Assembly (NCBI GenBank): GCA_017616895.1
Contig: JAFZXE010000026.1
Location: 98,516-162,515, forward strand
Source of the DNA: Bacteroidales bacterium
GTDB lineage: Bacteria; Bacteroidota; Bacteroidia; Bacteroidales; P3
Direction of reading: 5' to 3'
DNA length: 64,000 nt
Under the pieces are notes generated by a model. The model was not told the origin of the DNA and did not search any database. It worked only from the letters and a program-made list of their open reading frames with translations. Positions within the stretch are counted from its first letter, which is position 1. Every line of letters starts with the position of its first letter. Made by a program: the position numbers and the translations under genes. Positions 8,706-17,520 of the stretch are shown here, piece after piece.

Positions 8706-8883
8706 AGAAATTGTTTAATTTTAATTTAATGTTTTTCTTAAATCACCTGAACGGCATATTTTCCACCTTCTCTCAGTTACAATGGACACCCAATGCGCCT
8801 TCGATAAGGCGAAAAATCTGCTCGTCCATGTCCGTAATAAAAATCATCAATCAAAATTAAACAATTTCTAAGAATTTAGAAAT

Positions 8884-9486
8884 ATGAAATATAATACACA
8901 GCGAAAGAAATTGAAGTTTATGGATTACGGCCGGACGGTAGAAGGCCTTATCCAGAAAGCGAAGGAGATAGAAGACAGAGAGCAGCGCAATCTTGCGGCG
9001 CAGACGATAGTGGAGGTTATGTCGAGAGTGGTACCGAGAAGCCGCGAGAATGCAGGTTGGAAGAGAAGGATGTGGGACCACATGATGATTTTAGCCGACT
9101 GGGAACTCGATGTCGATTGGCCAGTATGGGCGGGGAAGAAACCCGAAACCAAGCCAGAAGAGACGCTGAAGATGGCGCCCAGGAGGATGCAATATAAGAA
9201 CCACAAGCTGAAATACCGCCACTATGGGCGTATCATAGAGTCGTTGGTAGAGAAGGCCAAGAGTATGCCGGAAGGAGAGGAGAGAGACGAGATGGTGAAG
9301 CAGCTGATAGAGGCGATGAAGAACAGCTACAGCAGTTGGAACAACGCAGCTATGTCGCAGGATGTGGTGTATAACCAGCTTTACGAGATGAGCGGCGGAG
9401 AGCTTGACTACAGAGGAGGATTTAAGCCATCGGTACAACCAGAAAAAGAAGAAAGTAAGCAAGAAAACGATATAGAAAATGAGTAG
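8884..9486 (+). CDS. DUF4290 family protein
   Basis: The 200-residue protein matches DUF4290, a Bacteroidetes family of unknown function commonly encoded just before murA. It starts MKYNTQRKKLKFMDYGR and contains two similar halves: MDYGRTVEGLIQKAKEIEDREQR near residue 13 and YRHYGRIIESLVEKAKSMPEGEER near residue 110, suggesting an internal duplication. The C terminus is acidic. Its stop overlaps the murA start by 8 bp, so the two are translated from one message. A role tied to wall synthesis is inferred only from this linkage. Confidence 0.85.
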   Translation: MKYNTQRKKLKFMDYGRTVEGLIQKAKEIEDREQRNLAAQTIVEVMSRVVPRSRENAGWKRRMWDHMMILADWELDVDWPVWAGKKPETKPEETLKMAPRRMQYKNHKLKYRHYGRIIESLVEKAKSMPEGEERDEMVKQLIEAMKNSYSSWNNAAMSQDVVYNQLYEMSGGELDYRGGFKPSVQPEKEESKQENDIENE

Positions 9487-10861
9487 TTTTGAAATAGTAG
9501 GAGGACACCGACTGAAAGGCGATATAGAGCCGCAGGGAGCGAAGAACGAAGCGCTGCAGGTGATATGTGCCGTTCTGCTGACAGAAGAGGAAGTAATCAT
9601 AGATAATATACCCGATATACGCGACGTGAACCGCCTGATAGAGCTATTGGCGCTTATAGGCGTAGAGGTTAAAGAAATCACGGAGACGATTGCCGGGAAA
9701 GAGGTTGGCGATCAATGCAGGAAGTTCTCGTTTTGCGCCAAGAATGTGGATATAACAGCGTTGGAGAGCAGAGAGTTCACGGAGAAGGCAACAGCGTTGA
9801 GAGGCAGTATAATGCTAGTAGGGCCGCTGCTGGCGCGTTTTGGAAAGGCGGTGGTGCCGCAACCCGGAGGAGACAAGATAGGGCGTAGGCGACTGGATAC
9901 GCACTTCACAGGGATGGAGATGTTGGGCGCGAAGGTGGAGTATAAGGAATACGGAGTGGGCAAGAAGAGCGGCAACAGAATCAGGACAAGCTCGATGGGC
10001 TTTGTGGTGGAGGCCAAGGAGGGGTTGAAGGGACGGTATATGCTGTTGGACGAAGCCAGTGTTACAGGTACAGCCAATATAGTGATGGCTGCGGTGATGG
10101 CAGAAGGAGAGACAACTATCATGAACGCCGCGTGCGAACCGTATGTCTATCAGTTATGCGGAATGCTCAACAATATGGGAGCGCATATAGAAGGAGTGGG
10201 GTCGAACCTGCTGAAGATAGTAGGAGTGAAAACCCTGCACGGCTGCAGCCACAGGTTGCTTCCCGACATGATTGAGGTGGGCAGCTTTATCGGGATGGCG
10301 GCGATGACGCAGAGCGACATAACGATAAAGAACGCACAGGTGCAGCATTTGGGATTGATACCGCAGGTGTTCAGGCGATTAGGCATAGAGATATGGCAGC
10401 AAGGCGATGACCTTTATGTACCACGCAGAGACACGTATGAGATAGAGCGCTTTATGGATGGCTCGATTATGACCATCGCAGACGCCCCGTGGCCAGGATT
10501 CACGCCCGATTTGGTGAGTATAGCCTTGGTGGTGGCAACACAATGCAAAGGAAGCGTGTTGATACACCAGAAGATGTTTGAAAGCCGACTGTTCTTTGTC
10601 GATAAGCTCATTGACATGGGAGCGCAGATAATACTCTGCGACCCGCACAGAGCGACGGTGATAGGACTTGACCACACGCACAGGTTGAGAGGAGTGAGGA
10701 TGACGTCGCCTGATATACGCGCCGGAGTGGCGTTGCTGCTGGCAGCCCTGAGTGCCGAAGGAGTGAGCCGGATAGACAACATAGAGCAGATAGACAGAGG
10801 ATACCAGCATATAGACGAGCGCCTGCGCCGACTAGGAGCAAATATAAAGAGAATAAGTTAG
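9479..10861 (+). CDS. murA: UDP-N-acetylglucosamine 1-carboxyvinyltransferase
   Basis: MurA transfers enolpyruvate from PEP to UDP-GlcNAc, the first committed step of peptidoglycan synthesis. The 460-residue protein has the EPSP-synthase-like fold signatures (GDIEPQGAKNEALQ at 14-27, RGSIMLVGPLLARFG). The active-site loop reads PGGDKIG, with Asp132 in place of the Cys (C115 in E. coli) that fosfomycin alkylates. Asp at this position keeps activity in other bacteria and gives intrinsic fosfomycin resistance. The gene overlaps the DUF4290 gene upstream. A 51-bp gap separates it from purB. Confidence 0.97.
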   Translation: MSSFEIVGGHRLKGDIEPQGAKNEALQVICAVLLTEEEVIIDNIPDIRDVNRLIELLALIGVEVKEITETIAGKEVGDQCRKFSFCAKNVDITALESREFTEKATALRGSIMLVGPLLARFGKAVVPQPGGDKIGRRRLDTHFTGMEMLGAKVEYKEYGVGKKSGNRIRTSSMGFVVEAKEGLKGRYMLLDEASVTGTANIVMAAVMAEGETTIMNAACEPYVYQLCGMLNNMGAHIEGVGSNLLKIVGVKTLHGCSHRLLPDMIEVGSFIGMAAMTQSDITIKNAQVQHLGLIPQVFRRLGIEIWQQGDDLYVPRRDTYEIERFMDGSIMTIADAPWPGFTPDLVSIALVVATQCKGSVLIHQKMFESRLFFVDKLIDMGAQIILCDPHRATVIGLDHTHRLRGVRMTSPDIRAGVALLLAALSAEGVSRIDNIEQIDRGYQHIDERLRRLGANIKRIS

Positions 10862-10912
10862 AGAGATAAGCCGAGTTTAATAATCAGTTAACTACCAAAT
10901 TTCAATATATTT

Positions 10913-12244
10913 ATGACCACACTTGATGCTATTTCCCCTATTGATGGACGCTACCGCAGCAAGGTAGAGCCGTTAGCCAACTATTTTTCAGAGAAAGCCC
11001 TTATACGCTACAGAGTAAGGGTGGAGGTGGAGTATTTTATCGCGCTGATGAACCGACTGGGGAAACCTTTTGACAAAGCGGAAGAATTGCGTAATATCTA
11101 CCGTAATTTCACGGATGAGAACGCACTCGAAATCAAAGATATAGAAAAAACCACCAACCACGATGTGAAAGCGGTGGAGTACTTTATCAAGAGGCGGTTC
11201 GACGAGATGCAGCTGGTTGATTTGAAGGAGTTTATACATTTCGGTTTAACCTCGCAGGATATCAACAACACATCGGTGCCCCTTTCCATCAAAGAGTGCC
11301 ACGAGCAGGTAGTGTTGCCCTATTACACCAAGATAGCCGAGTTGATAGAGGAGCGAGCCAAAGAGTGGTGGAACATACCGATGCTGGCGCACACCCACGG
11401 GCAACCCGCGTCGCCGACGGGATTGGGCAAGGAGATAGCGGTGTTTGCCTATCGACTGCGCAACCAGTTGAAGCAGTTTGACGCCATCCCGTTCTCAGCC
11501 AAATTTGGCGGAGCCACAGGCAATTTCAACGCCCACAGGGTGGCGTATCCTGATATTGACTGGGTCGAATTCGGAAATCGTTTTGTAAAAGAAAACCTCG
11601 GTCTTGAGAGGCAGCAGCTGACCACGCAGATAGAAAATTACGACAATATGGCCGCCTATTTTGATTGCTGCAAGCGTCTGAATGTCATACTTATAGATTT
11701 TTGTAGAGATATTTGGTCGTATGTGTCGATGGAGTATTTCAAGCAGAAGATCAAAGCCGGAGAGGTTGGTTCATCGGCGATGCCGCACAAAGTGAATCCG
11801 ATAGACTTTGAGAATGCCGAAGGCAACCTCGGAATGGCAAACGCCATCTTCGAACACCTCAGCCACAAGTTGCCGATTTCGCGACTGCAGCGTGATTTGA
11901 CAGATTCGACGGTGAGCCGCAATATCGGAGTGCCCATCGGGCATGTGATGATAGCCCTTGCATCGATAGAGAAGGGAGTAGGCAAACTGTTGCTGCACGA
12001 AGAGTCGATAAAAGCCGATTTAGAGCGCAACTGGGCAGTGGTGGCTGAAGCGATACAGACAATATTGCGCAGTGTGGGTTACCCCAATCCATACGAAGCC
12101 CTAAAGCAGCTCACACGCACCAACGAACATGTTACGGAGCAGACGATAGAGAATTTTGTCAACGAGCTTGAGGTAGATGAGACGGTGAAAGCCAGGATAA
12201 GGGCTATCACGCCACACAACTATACCGGATATGCATGTGAGTGA
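10913..12244 (+). CDS. purB: adenylosuccinate lyase
   Basis: PurB catalyses two fumarate-releasing steps: formation of AICAR in purine synthesis and of AMP from adenylosuccinate. The 443-residue protein belongs to the fumarase/aspartase superfamily. It has the signature loop GSSAMPHKVNPIDFENAEGN containing the catalytic Ser near residue 288, and the conserved HTHGQPASPT segment near 160. The length is normal for the family. It follows murA closely and may share its transcript; a transporter gene starts 17 bp after its stop. Confidence 0.97.
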   Translation: MTTLDAISPIDGRYRSKVEPLANYFSEKALIRYRVRVEVEYFIALMNRLGKPFDKAEELRNIYRNFTDENALEIKDIEKTTNHDVKAVEYFIKRRFDEMQLVDLKEFIHFGLTSQDINNTSVPLSIKECHEQVVLPYYTKIAELIEERAKEWWNIPMLAHTHGQPASPTGLGKEIAVFAYRLRNQLKQFDAIPFSAKFGGATGNFNAHRVAYPDIDWVEFGNRFVKENLGLERQQLTTQIENYDNMAAYFDCCKRLNVILIDFCRDIWSYVSMEYFKQKIKAGEVGSSAMPHKVNPIDFENAEGNLGMANAIFEHLSHKLPISRLQRDLTDSTVSRNIGVPIGHVMIALASIEKGVGKLLLHEESIKADLERNWAVVAEAIQTILRSVGYPNPYEALKQLTRTNEHVTEQTIENFVNELEVDETVKARIRAITPHNYTGYACE

Positions 12245-12261
12245 AATAGTATAGAAAGCCT

Positions 12262-14082
12262 ATGACGCATCGTAAAGAGGTAGAGTTCACTGTAAGACAG
12301 ATTAAGCCATATTCCGCCAAGGTTGCGGTGTATGGCTTGTTCGTCGTTTTAAGTACCCTCTTTATGATGGCTACAGCGTTGAGTGTGTCAGACTTTCTGA
12401 AGCTGCTGTTTGAGCCAGACACGCCGATGCCCAGTCAAGGCGGGAACCTGATTAGCCAGGCGCTTGAAGCTTTGTATGGGTGGATGATAGCACAAGGTAA
12501 AAGTACGGCGCTGTGGTTGTTTGCAGCGTTGTTGATAGTGCTGTTTTTTTTCAAGAATTTATTTGGGTATTTGTCGGCAGTTGTTGCGGGAGTGATGAGG
12601 AACAGAATCACACGAGACATACGTAACAGAATGTTTACCAAAGCAATGCGGCTTTCGGTGGGGTATTATTCAAGCCGACGGGAAGGCGATGTGCTCTCGC
12701 GTTTCGGCAACGACATCGTGGAGTATGAAGAGAATGTATTGGTATCGATACATACGCTTGCTTCAGCGGTGGTCACGCTTGTTCTCTATCTGCTGATGTT
12801 ATTTTATATCGACGTGCGGCTTACAGGTGTGGTGTTGCTTTCGATACCAGTTATTTCGTTGGTTATTTCCAGCATTTCGCATCGGTTGAAACGCAATTCG
12901 AAGGAGGTGCAGGACCAGGGAGGAACGCTGCTTTCGCTCACAGAGGAGGCCATAAGAGGGTTGCGGGTAATTAAAGCGTTCAACGCCATAGACTTTTCGA
13001 ATAGACGCTACCAGACACTCAACCACGAATACTCGCGACGCAGGACAGCGATGTTGCGACGGATACATGCAGCGTCGCCAGTGAGCGAGTTTTTGGGAAG
13101 CACGGTTGTGGTAGCGGTGCTTTTGTTCGGTACGGTATTGGTAATAAGAGGTGGAAGTATGCTTACAGCGGAACTTTTTGTTTCATATCTGATGTTGTTT
13201 GTGTTGATGCTTCCACCTGCCAAAAGTCTTTCTACGTCGATTGCGCAGATTAAGCGAGGAGAAGGGTGTGTGACACGAATGGTTGACTTCTTGGAGGATA
13301 AGTCGATAGAAGCGCAAGACGAGTCGAAACCAGCGATAGAACACATAGGCAACATAGAGCTGAAGGATGTCGTGATGGAATATCCTGGGCAGAATTCGGA
13401 AGCCACTGGAGTGCAGGCGTTGAGAGGGGTTGACCTGCATATAGCCGAAGGCAAGACGACCGCGATAGTTGGTATGTCAGGTAGCGGCAAGTCAACCATA
13501 GCTAACTTGTTGTTGAGGTTTTACGAGCCTACAGAAGGGAGAATAACTGTCGATGGTCGTGACGTACGAGAGTATTCGCTTTCGTCGTGGCGAAGCAGGA
13601 TAGGCGTTGTGGCGCAGGAGCCACAGCTTTTCAACGATACGGTGGCCAACAATATAGCTTACGGAATGCCTAATGCCACTCGCCAACAGATAAAAGAAGC
13701 TGCAAGGATAGCCGATGCAGACGACTTTATCAAAGCGATGCCCGATGGCTATGACTCGTATGTAGGAGACGGAGGTTCGATGTTGAGTGGCGGACAGAGG
13801 CAGAGAATATGTATTGCCAGAGCGGTGCTCAGAAATCCTGACCTGCTTATCTTCGATGAAGCGACAAGTGCCTTGGATTCTGAGTCAGAACGGCAGGTAC
13901 AGCAAAGTATCGACACCCTGCTGCATGGTCGCACGGCGGTGGTAATAGCCCACCGTCTGTCAACGGTAAGAAATGCCGACCAAATAGTAGTAATAGACAG
14001 AGGGTGTGTTGCGGAACTCGGAACACACGAGGAGTTGATGGCAATGGGCGGGATATACCACAGGATGGCCAGCAACGCGTAG
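12262..14082 (+). CDS. ABC exporter, MsbA-like (fused permease and ATPase)
   Basis: The 606-residue protein is a half-transporter that would act as a homodimer. Six membrane segments occupy about residues 1-330. The ATPase domain follows with Walker A GMSGSGKST near 405-413, signature LSGGQRQR near 507, Walker B LLIFDEATSALD near 530 and switch His in IAHRLSTVRNADQ. MsbA-type exporters flip lipid A or lipid-linked substrates, or expel drugs; sequence does not settle which. The first membrane segment is followed by a long loop (about 45-75). The gene lies 17 bp after purB. Confidence 0.92.
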   Translation: MTHRKEVEFTVRQIKPYSAKVAVYGLFVVLSTLFMMATALSVSDFLKLLFEPDTPMPSQGGNLISQALEALYGWMIAQGKSTALWLFAALLIVLFFFKNLFGYLSAVVAGVMRNRITRDIRNRMFTKAMRLSVGYYSSRREGDVLSRFGNDIVEYEENVLVSIHTLASAVVTLVLYLLMLFYIDVRLTGVVLLSIPVISLVISSISHRLKRNSKEVQDQGGTLLSLTEEAIRGLRVIKAFNAIDFSNRRYQTLNHEYSRRRTAMLRRIHAASPVSEFLGSTVVVAVLLFGTVLVIRGGSMLTAELFVSYLMLFVLMLPPAKSLSTSIAQIKRGEGCVTRMVDFLEDKSIEAQDESKPAIEHIGNIELKDVVMEYPGQNSEATGVQALRGVDLHIAEGKTTAIVGMSGSGKSTIANLLLRFYEPTEGRITVDGRDVREYSLSSWRSRIGVVAQEPQLFNDTVANNIAYGMPNATRQQIKEAARIADADDFIKAMPDGYDSYVGDGGSMLSGGQRQRICIARAVLRNPDLLIFDEATSALDSESERQVQQSIDTLLHGRTAVVIAHRLSTVRNADQIVVIDRGCVAELGTHEELMAMGGIYHRMASNA

Positions 14083-14114
14083 ATAGTCATAAATGAAACT
14101 AACGGGAAAGACAA

Positions 14115-15284
14115 TTGCGTCGAGTTATATACATATTATTTTTCGTGCTTGTCACGTTGTCTCAGGCGATAGCTCAACAGATAGGAGCGCAGGTGAGGGA
14201 AGGGATGTATGTGGAATTGCGTTGGCGAGATGTGAGCGGTACGTTGGAACTGATGCGCTGTTTGCCAAATGAGGTAGGATATAGTTCGTTGGGAGAGGTG
14301 TCGGGAACAATGTATCGTGATACGTTGAAAGTGGCGGTGTGTGGCGATACTATACGTTACCGTTTGACGTACGGAGGAGGGTTGTCGATAGAGACAGCAG
14401 TATGGTTTGCCGACGGAGTGCCGCCGCAGTATTCGGATATACAAATAGTGACGGTTGACACAATAACAGACAGCATAGTGGTGACTTGGCTGCCCTCGGA
14501 GTCGGAGGATGTGGCGGCGTACATTGTATGTACGGGAGTTCCGTGTGTGTCGCCAGATACGGTGTATGGTATTCGATATGCGATAGAATATCAGGATGAG
14601 CCAGTAATATTCAGAGTGTTTGCTATTGATAGCTGCGGTAATCCCAGCCAGCTCTCGCCGCCATGCAACAACCTGCATCTCAAAGTGAGTGCAGACAGTT
14701 GCGGTGGTAATGTGACGGCACAGTGGAACGATTACCGCAATATGCCTGGAGGAATAGGGGAGTATTGTTTGTATTATTCGGTAGGGAAGCCGTATGAATG
14801 GCATCTTGCGGACTCGACGTCGGGCAAAACATTGCGGATAGCTATGCCAGAAGGGGTGGATGACAGCTGTTATTTCAGAGTGAGTGTAAGAGGTGTGGAA
14901 TCAGGTCTCTGCGCCTATTCTAACACCGTTTCGGTGGCGACAAGCGACACATCGAACACTGAGTGCGGCCAGTCAAATCCTGGAGATATTGACGAAGGCA
15001 GCGATATTTTTGCCTTGCCGAATGCGATTATATATGGCCAGCCACCTAACGACAGCTTCCAGCCATGTAAGACAGGTGTGCTTCCCCAAGGAGTTAGCGG
15101 GTACAGGTTAGATATTTATTGCCGGACAGGCAGAAGGGTGTTTCGCAGCGAAGACCCTGCAGAGGCGTTCATCGGCCGCAGCAACTCTCATGAATTGCAA
15201 GGCGGGGCATACGTTTATCTGCTATATTACAGTATTGATGGAGTGCAGCAAGTAAAGAAAGGACAGTTGCTGCTTTTGAAATAA
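14115..15284 (+). CDS. secreted fibronectin-like protein with T9SS type B-like C-terminal domain
   Basis: The gene begins at a TTG giving MRRVIYILFFVLVTLSQAIAQ, a clear signal peptide. The middle contains fibronectin type III-like strands (DSIVVTWLPSESEDVAAYIV, CGGNVTAQWNDY) with many cysteines. The C-terminal 90 residues have the layout of a gliding-motility-associated/T9SS type B domain (ALPNAIIYGQPPNDSFQP, YRLDIYCRTGRRVFRSED, GGAYVYLLYY). It is therefore likely a surface protein exported by T9SS. The upstream ATG at 14093 is in another frame and cannot serve as start. Function is unknown. Confidence 0.75.
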   Translation: MRRVIYILFFVLVTLSQAIAQQIGAQVREGMYVELRWRDVSGTLELMRCLPNEVGYSSLGEVSGTMYRDTLKVAVCGDTIRYRLTYGGGLSIETAVWFADGVPPQYSDIQIVTVDTITDSIVVTWLPSESEDVAAYIVCTGVPCVSPDTVYGIRYAIEYQDEPVIFRVFAIDSCGNPSQLSPPCNNLHLKVSADSCGGNVTAQWNDYRNMPGGIGEYCLYYSVGKPYEWHLADSTSGKTLRIAMPEGVDDSCYFRVSVRGVESGLCAYSNTVSVATSDTSNTECGQSNPGDIDEGSDIFALPNAIIYGQPPNDSFQPCKTGVLPQGVSGYRLDIYCRTGRRVFRSEDPAEAFIGRSNSHELQGGAYVYLLYYSIDGVQQVKKGQLLLLK

Positions 15285-15306
15285 GACCCGAAAAATTACA
15301 GAAACC

Positions 15307-16119
15307 ATGAAGATAGCACTTTACACCAGAACACCGAACAACGAAGCCACCGCATTGTTGGCAGAGCGCCTAGGAACGCGTGGAATAGAGACGGAGGAGA
15401 TAGTGGGAGGCGGTGTCAAAACATTGCCGGAAGGACTTGATGCGCTGATTTCGGTAGGCGGTGACGGCACGTTGTTGTCGTCGGTTCACCTGCTGGGGGA
15501 TAGCAATATACCTGTGCTTGGGGTGAATTTCGGACATCTAGGTTTTCTGACATCGGCCAACCGAGATGATGTGGAGCTTGTGGCCGACTGTTTGAAGAAC
15601 GGCGATTATAATGTTGAAACCCGCACGTTGCTGAAAGTGGTGGCAGAGGTAACCGAGGGGAAGATGCCTGGATTCGCTCTGAATGAAGTCTATCTGCACC
15701 GTCCGCTGGGAAGTGCGCTTTTGAGGGTAAAGGTATTTGTAGATGGACAGTATTTGGCAAACTACAGCGGTGACGGATTGATAGTGGCGACACCAACGGG
15801 TTCGACGGCCTATTCGTTGAGTTGCGGAGGTCCGATATTGACTCCCGACTCAGGTTCGCTTGTTATAACCCCCATAGGAGCGCACACGCTGACGTTGCGG
15901 CCAATAGTGCTGTCTGACAAGGTGAGCATAAGTCTGCTGCCAGACGAGTCGTGTGACGAGTTGACTTTAGGAACGGATTCGTCCTCATGTGTTATACGAG
16001 GAGGAGAAGAGGTAAAGGTAAGCCGTCATTCACATGCCCTTCGGCTAATACGACTTCCAGGGCAGAACTTCTTCACAGCGTTGCAAAACAAGCTGCTGTG
16101 GGGAGCAAAATTGCAGTAG
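15307..16119 (+). CDS. nadK: NAD kinase
   Basis: NadK phosphorylates NAD to NADP. The 270-residue protein has the diagnostic GGDGT motif at 51-55 (ISVGGDGTLLS), then FGHLGFLT, LNEVYLHR, and SGDGLIVATPTGSTAYSLS, which forms the NAD-binding and catalytic site. It is slightly shorter than most homologues but shows no break. It lies 22 bp after the T9SS gene. The next gene has its own promoter. Confidence 0.96.
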   Translation: MKIALYTRTPNNEATALLAERLGTRGIETEEIVGGGVKTLPEGLDALISVGGDGTLLSSVHLLGDSNIPVLGVNFGHLGFLTSANRDDVELVADCLKNGDYNVETRTLLKVVAEVTEGKMPGFALNEVYLHRPLGSALLRVKVFVDGQYLANYSGDGLIVATPTGSTAYSLSCGGPILTPDSGSLVITPIGAHTLTLRPIVLSDKVSISLLPDESCDELTLGTDSSSCVIRGGEEVKVSRHSHALRLIRLPGQNFFTALQNKLLWGAKLQ

Positions 16120-16155
16120 AAGAGAGAGGGATAGTTTAGTTTCACTATTATTTTG

Positions 16156-16163
16156 TACTTTTG
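16156..16163 (+). promoter_or_regulatory. Bacteroidetes -7 box (TACTTTTG)
   Basis: TACTTTTG followed by CA matches TAnnTTTG and lies 22 bp before the ATG at 16186. It overlaps any longer reading of the downstream gene, which argues that translation starts at 16186 and not at 16153. Confidence 0.65.
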
Positions 16164-16185
16164 CAATCGAAAAAATCCATATCGG

Positions 16186-17364
16186 ATGGACATAAGCAGT
16201 TATTTTGAACCGATAGATATCAGCAAGATAGGTTACAAGAGGGGCAACTTTGTGCCACGGCTTGGTGATCTTGTGACAAGTTACAATAAAGACGGAGGCC
16301 GTTTCCCGGTGGTGAACGAGAGGTGTGTGGTGTTGGTGGGAGTTACCGACGGACGCGGTGCATCCACCAACCTTAATTGTGCCAACGCAGCCGACATGGT
16401 GCGGCGCTATTTGTATCCGTTGGCAGGAATTGAGGAGGGAGTGAAGGTGTTGGATTTAGGTAATCTAGTGCAAGGTGCGACGATTGAGGATTCCCGTCAG
16501 GCGTTGACCGAAGTGACAATGGAGTTGCTGAGGCAAAACTGCATAGTGGTGGCTCTTGGGGGCGGTCAGGACTATACCTGGGCGTTCTATAGAGCGTATG
16601 CTCAGTTGGGGAGAGTCATGAATATTTCAGCTATAGACCCTCGTTTCGATATCGATGAGGAAAGAGTGTTGGATTCACGTAACTGGCTGAGATATATAAT
16701 TATGGAGCAGCCGAACTATTTGTTCAATTACACGAATATCGGTTATCAGACTTATTTTGTAGGCCAGCAGTACGTCGATTTGATGGAGGAGTTGAAGTTT
16801 GATGCCTACAGGTTGGGCTGGGTGCGAGAGAATATTGTGAGGTCGGAGCCGCTGCTGAGAAACGCCGACTGTGTGAGCATCGACATGGGTGCGATAAGGC
16901 AGAGCGATGCACCAGCCAACCCTGACCCCTCACCGCACGGTTTTTATGGCGAGGAGCTTTGTCAGTTGGCACGGTTTGCGGGTATGAGTGACAAGACGAG
17001 TTCCATAGGTTTCTTCGATTTCTCGCCGCTGCACGACAATTCCGGCCAGACGGCTCACCTGATTGCTCATGCGTTGTGGTATTTTATAGAGGGCGTAGGA
17101 AAACGCAAACAGGATAATCCTTACAAGGACACGGAAAACTACCGCAAGGTGATTGTTCCGTTGGAGGAGCATGATGTCGAGGTGGTGTTCTACAAGAGTA
17201 AGAAGAGCGACCGCTGGTGGGTTGAGGTCCCCTGTTCGGCTGATTCCAATGGAGAGAGCAGGCGAAAGTTGCTGGTGCCGTGCCTTTATGACGACTATGA
17301 ACAGGCGTTGCAGAACAAAATACCTGACCTTTGGTGGAAATACTATCAGAGGGTGAACAGTTAA
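16186..17364 (+). CDS. arginase/formimidoylglutamase-fold protein with altered metal site
   Basis: The 392-residue protein has the ureohydrolase fold order of arginase and HutG: GGGQDYTW near 126, SAIDPRFDIDEE near 149 and SIDMGAIRQSDAP near 231. Arginases hold two manganese ions with His, Asp, His, Asp, Asp and Asp. Here the equivalents are Gln128, Asp151, Arg153, Asp155, Asp233 and Gly235, so three of six ligands are lost. It is commonly annotated as formimidoylglutamase in Bacteroidetes, but with this site normal binuclear catalysis is doubtful. No histidine-degradation genes are nearby. The start was chosen because a promoter overlaps the upstream extension. Confidence 0.75.
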   Translation: MDISSYFEPIDISKIGYKRGNFVPRLGDLVTSYNKDGGRFPVVNERCVVLVGVTDGRGASTNLNCANAADMVRRYLYPLAGIEEGVKVLDLGNLVQGATIEDSRQALTEVTMELLRQNCIVVALGGGQDYTWAFYRAYAQLGRVMNISAIDPRFDIDEERVLDSRNWLRYIIMEQPNYLFNYTNIGYQTYFVGQQYVDLMEELKFDAYRLGWVRENIVRSEPLLRNADCVSIDMGAIRQSDAPANPDPSPHGFYGEELCQLARFAGMSDKTSSIGFFDFSPLHDNSGQTAHLIAHALWYFIEGVGKRKQDNPYKDTENYRKVIVPLEEHDVEVVFYKSKKSDRWWVEVPCSADSNGESRRKLLVPCLYDDYEQALQNKIPDLWWKYYQRVNS

Positions 17365-17413
17365 GCATTATCAATAATTCAAAATTTGAATTTCAAAATT
17401 CACAATTAATTAA

Positions 17414-17515
17414 TAACCCGTGGGGTGCTGCAAAACTGCGGAGCGCGAGAGTTGACGCTCCAGACAGCTGAGAACATACCCATATAACCTGATCCGGACA
17501 ATACCGGCGGAGGAA
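17414..17515 (+). promoter_or_regulatory. TPP riboswitch (THI element)
   Basis: The leader contains the conserved thi-box core: GGGGTGC at 17422-17428, a variable P3 hairpin (GGAGCG/CGCTCC), CTGAGA at 17468-17473, ACCTGATC at 17487-17494, and CCGGACAATACCGGCGGAGG ending at 17513. The terminal GGAGG (17509-17513) sits 7 nt before the ATG at 17521. It can serve as ribosome-binding site, so ligand binding probably blocks translation. Thiamine pyrophosphate would thus shut off the uptake operon that follows. Confidence 0.95.
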
Positions 17516-17520
17516 AACTT

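Noticed and set aside
16153-16185. Eleven extra N-terminal codons of the arginase-fold protein
   Set aside because: They overlap a TACTTTTG promoter box, so the transcript probably starts downstream of them.
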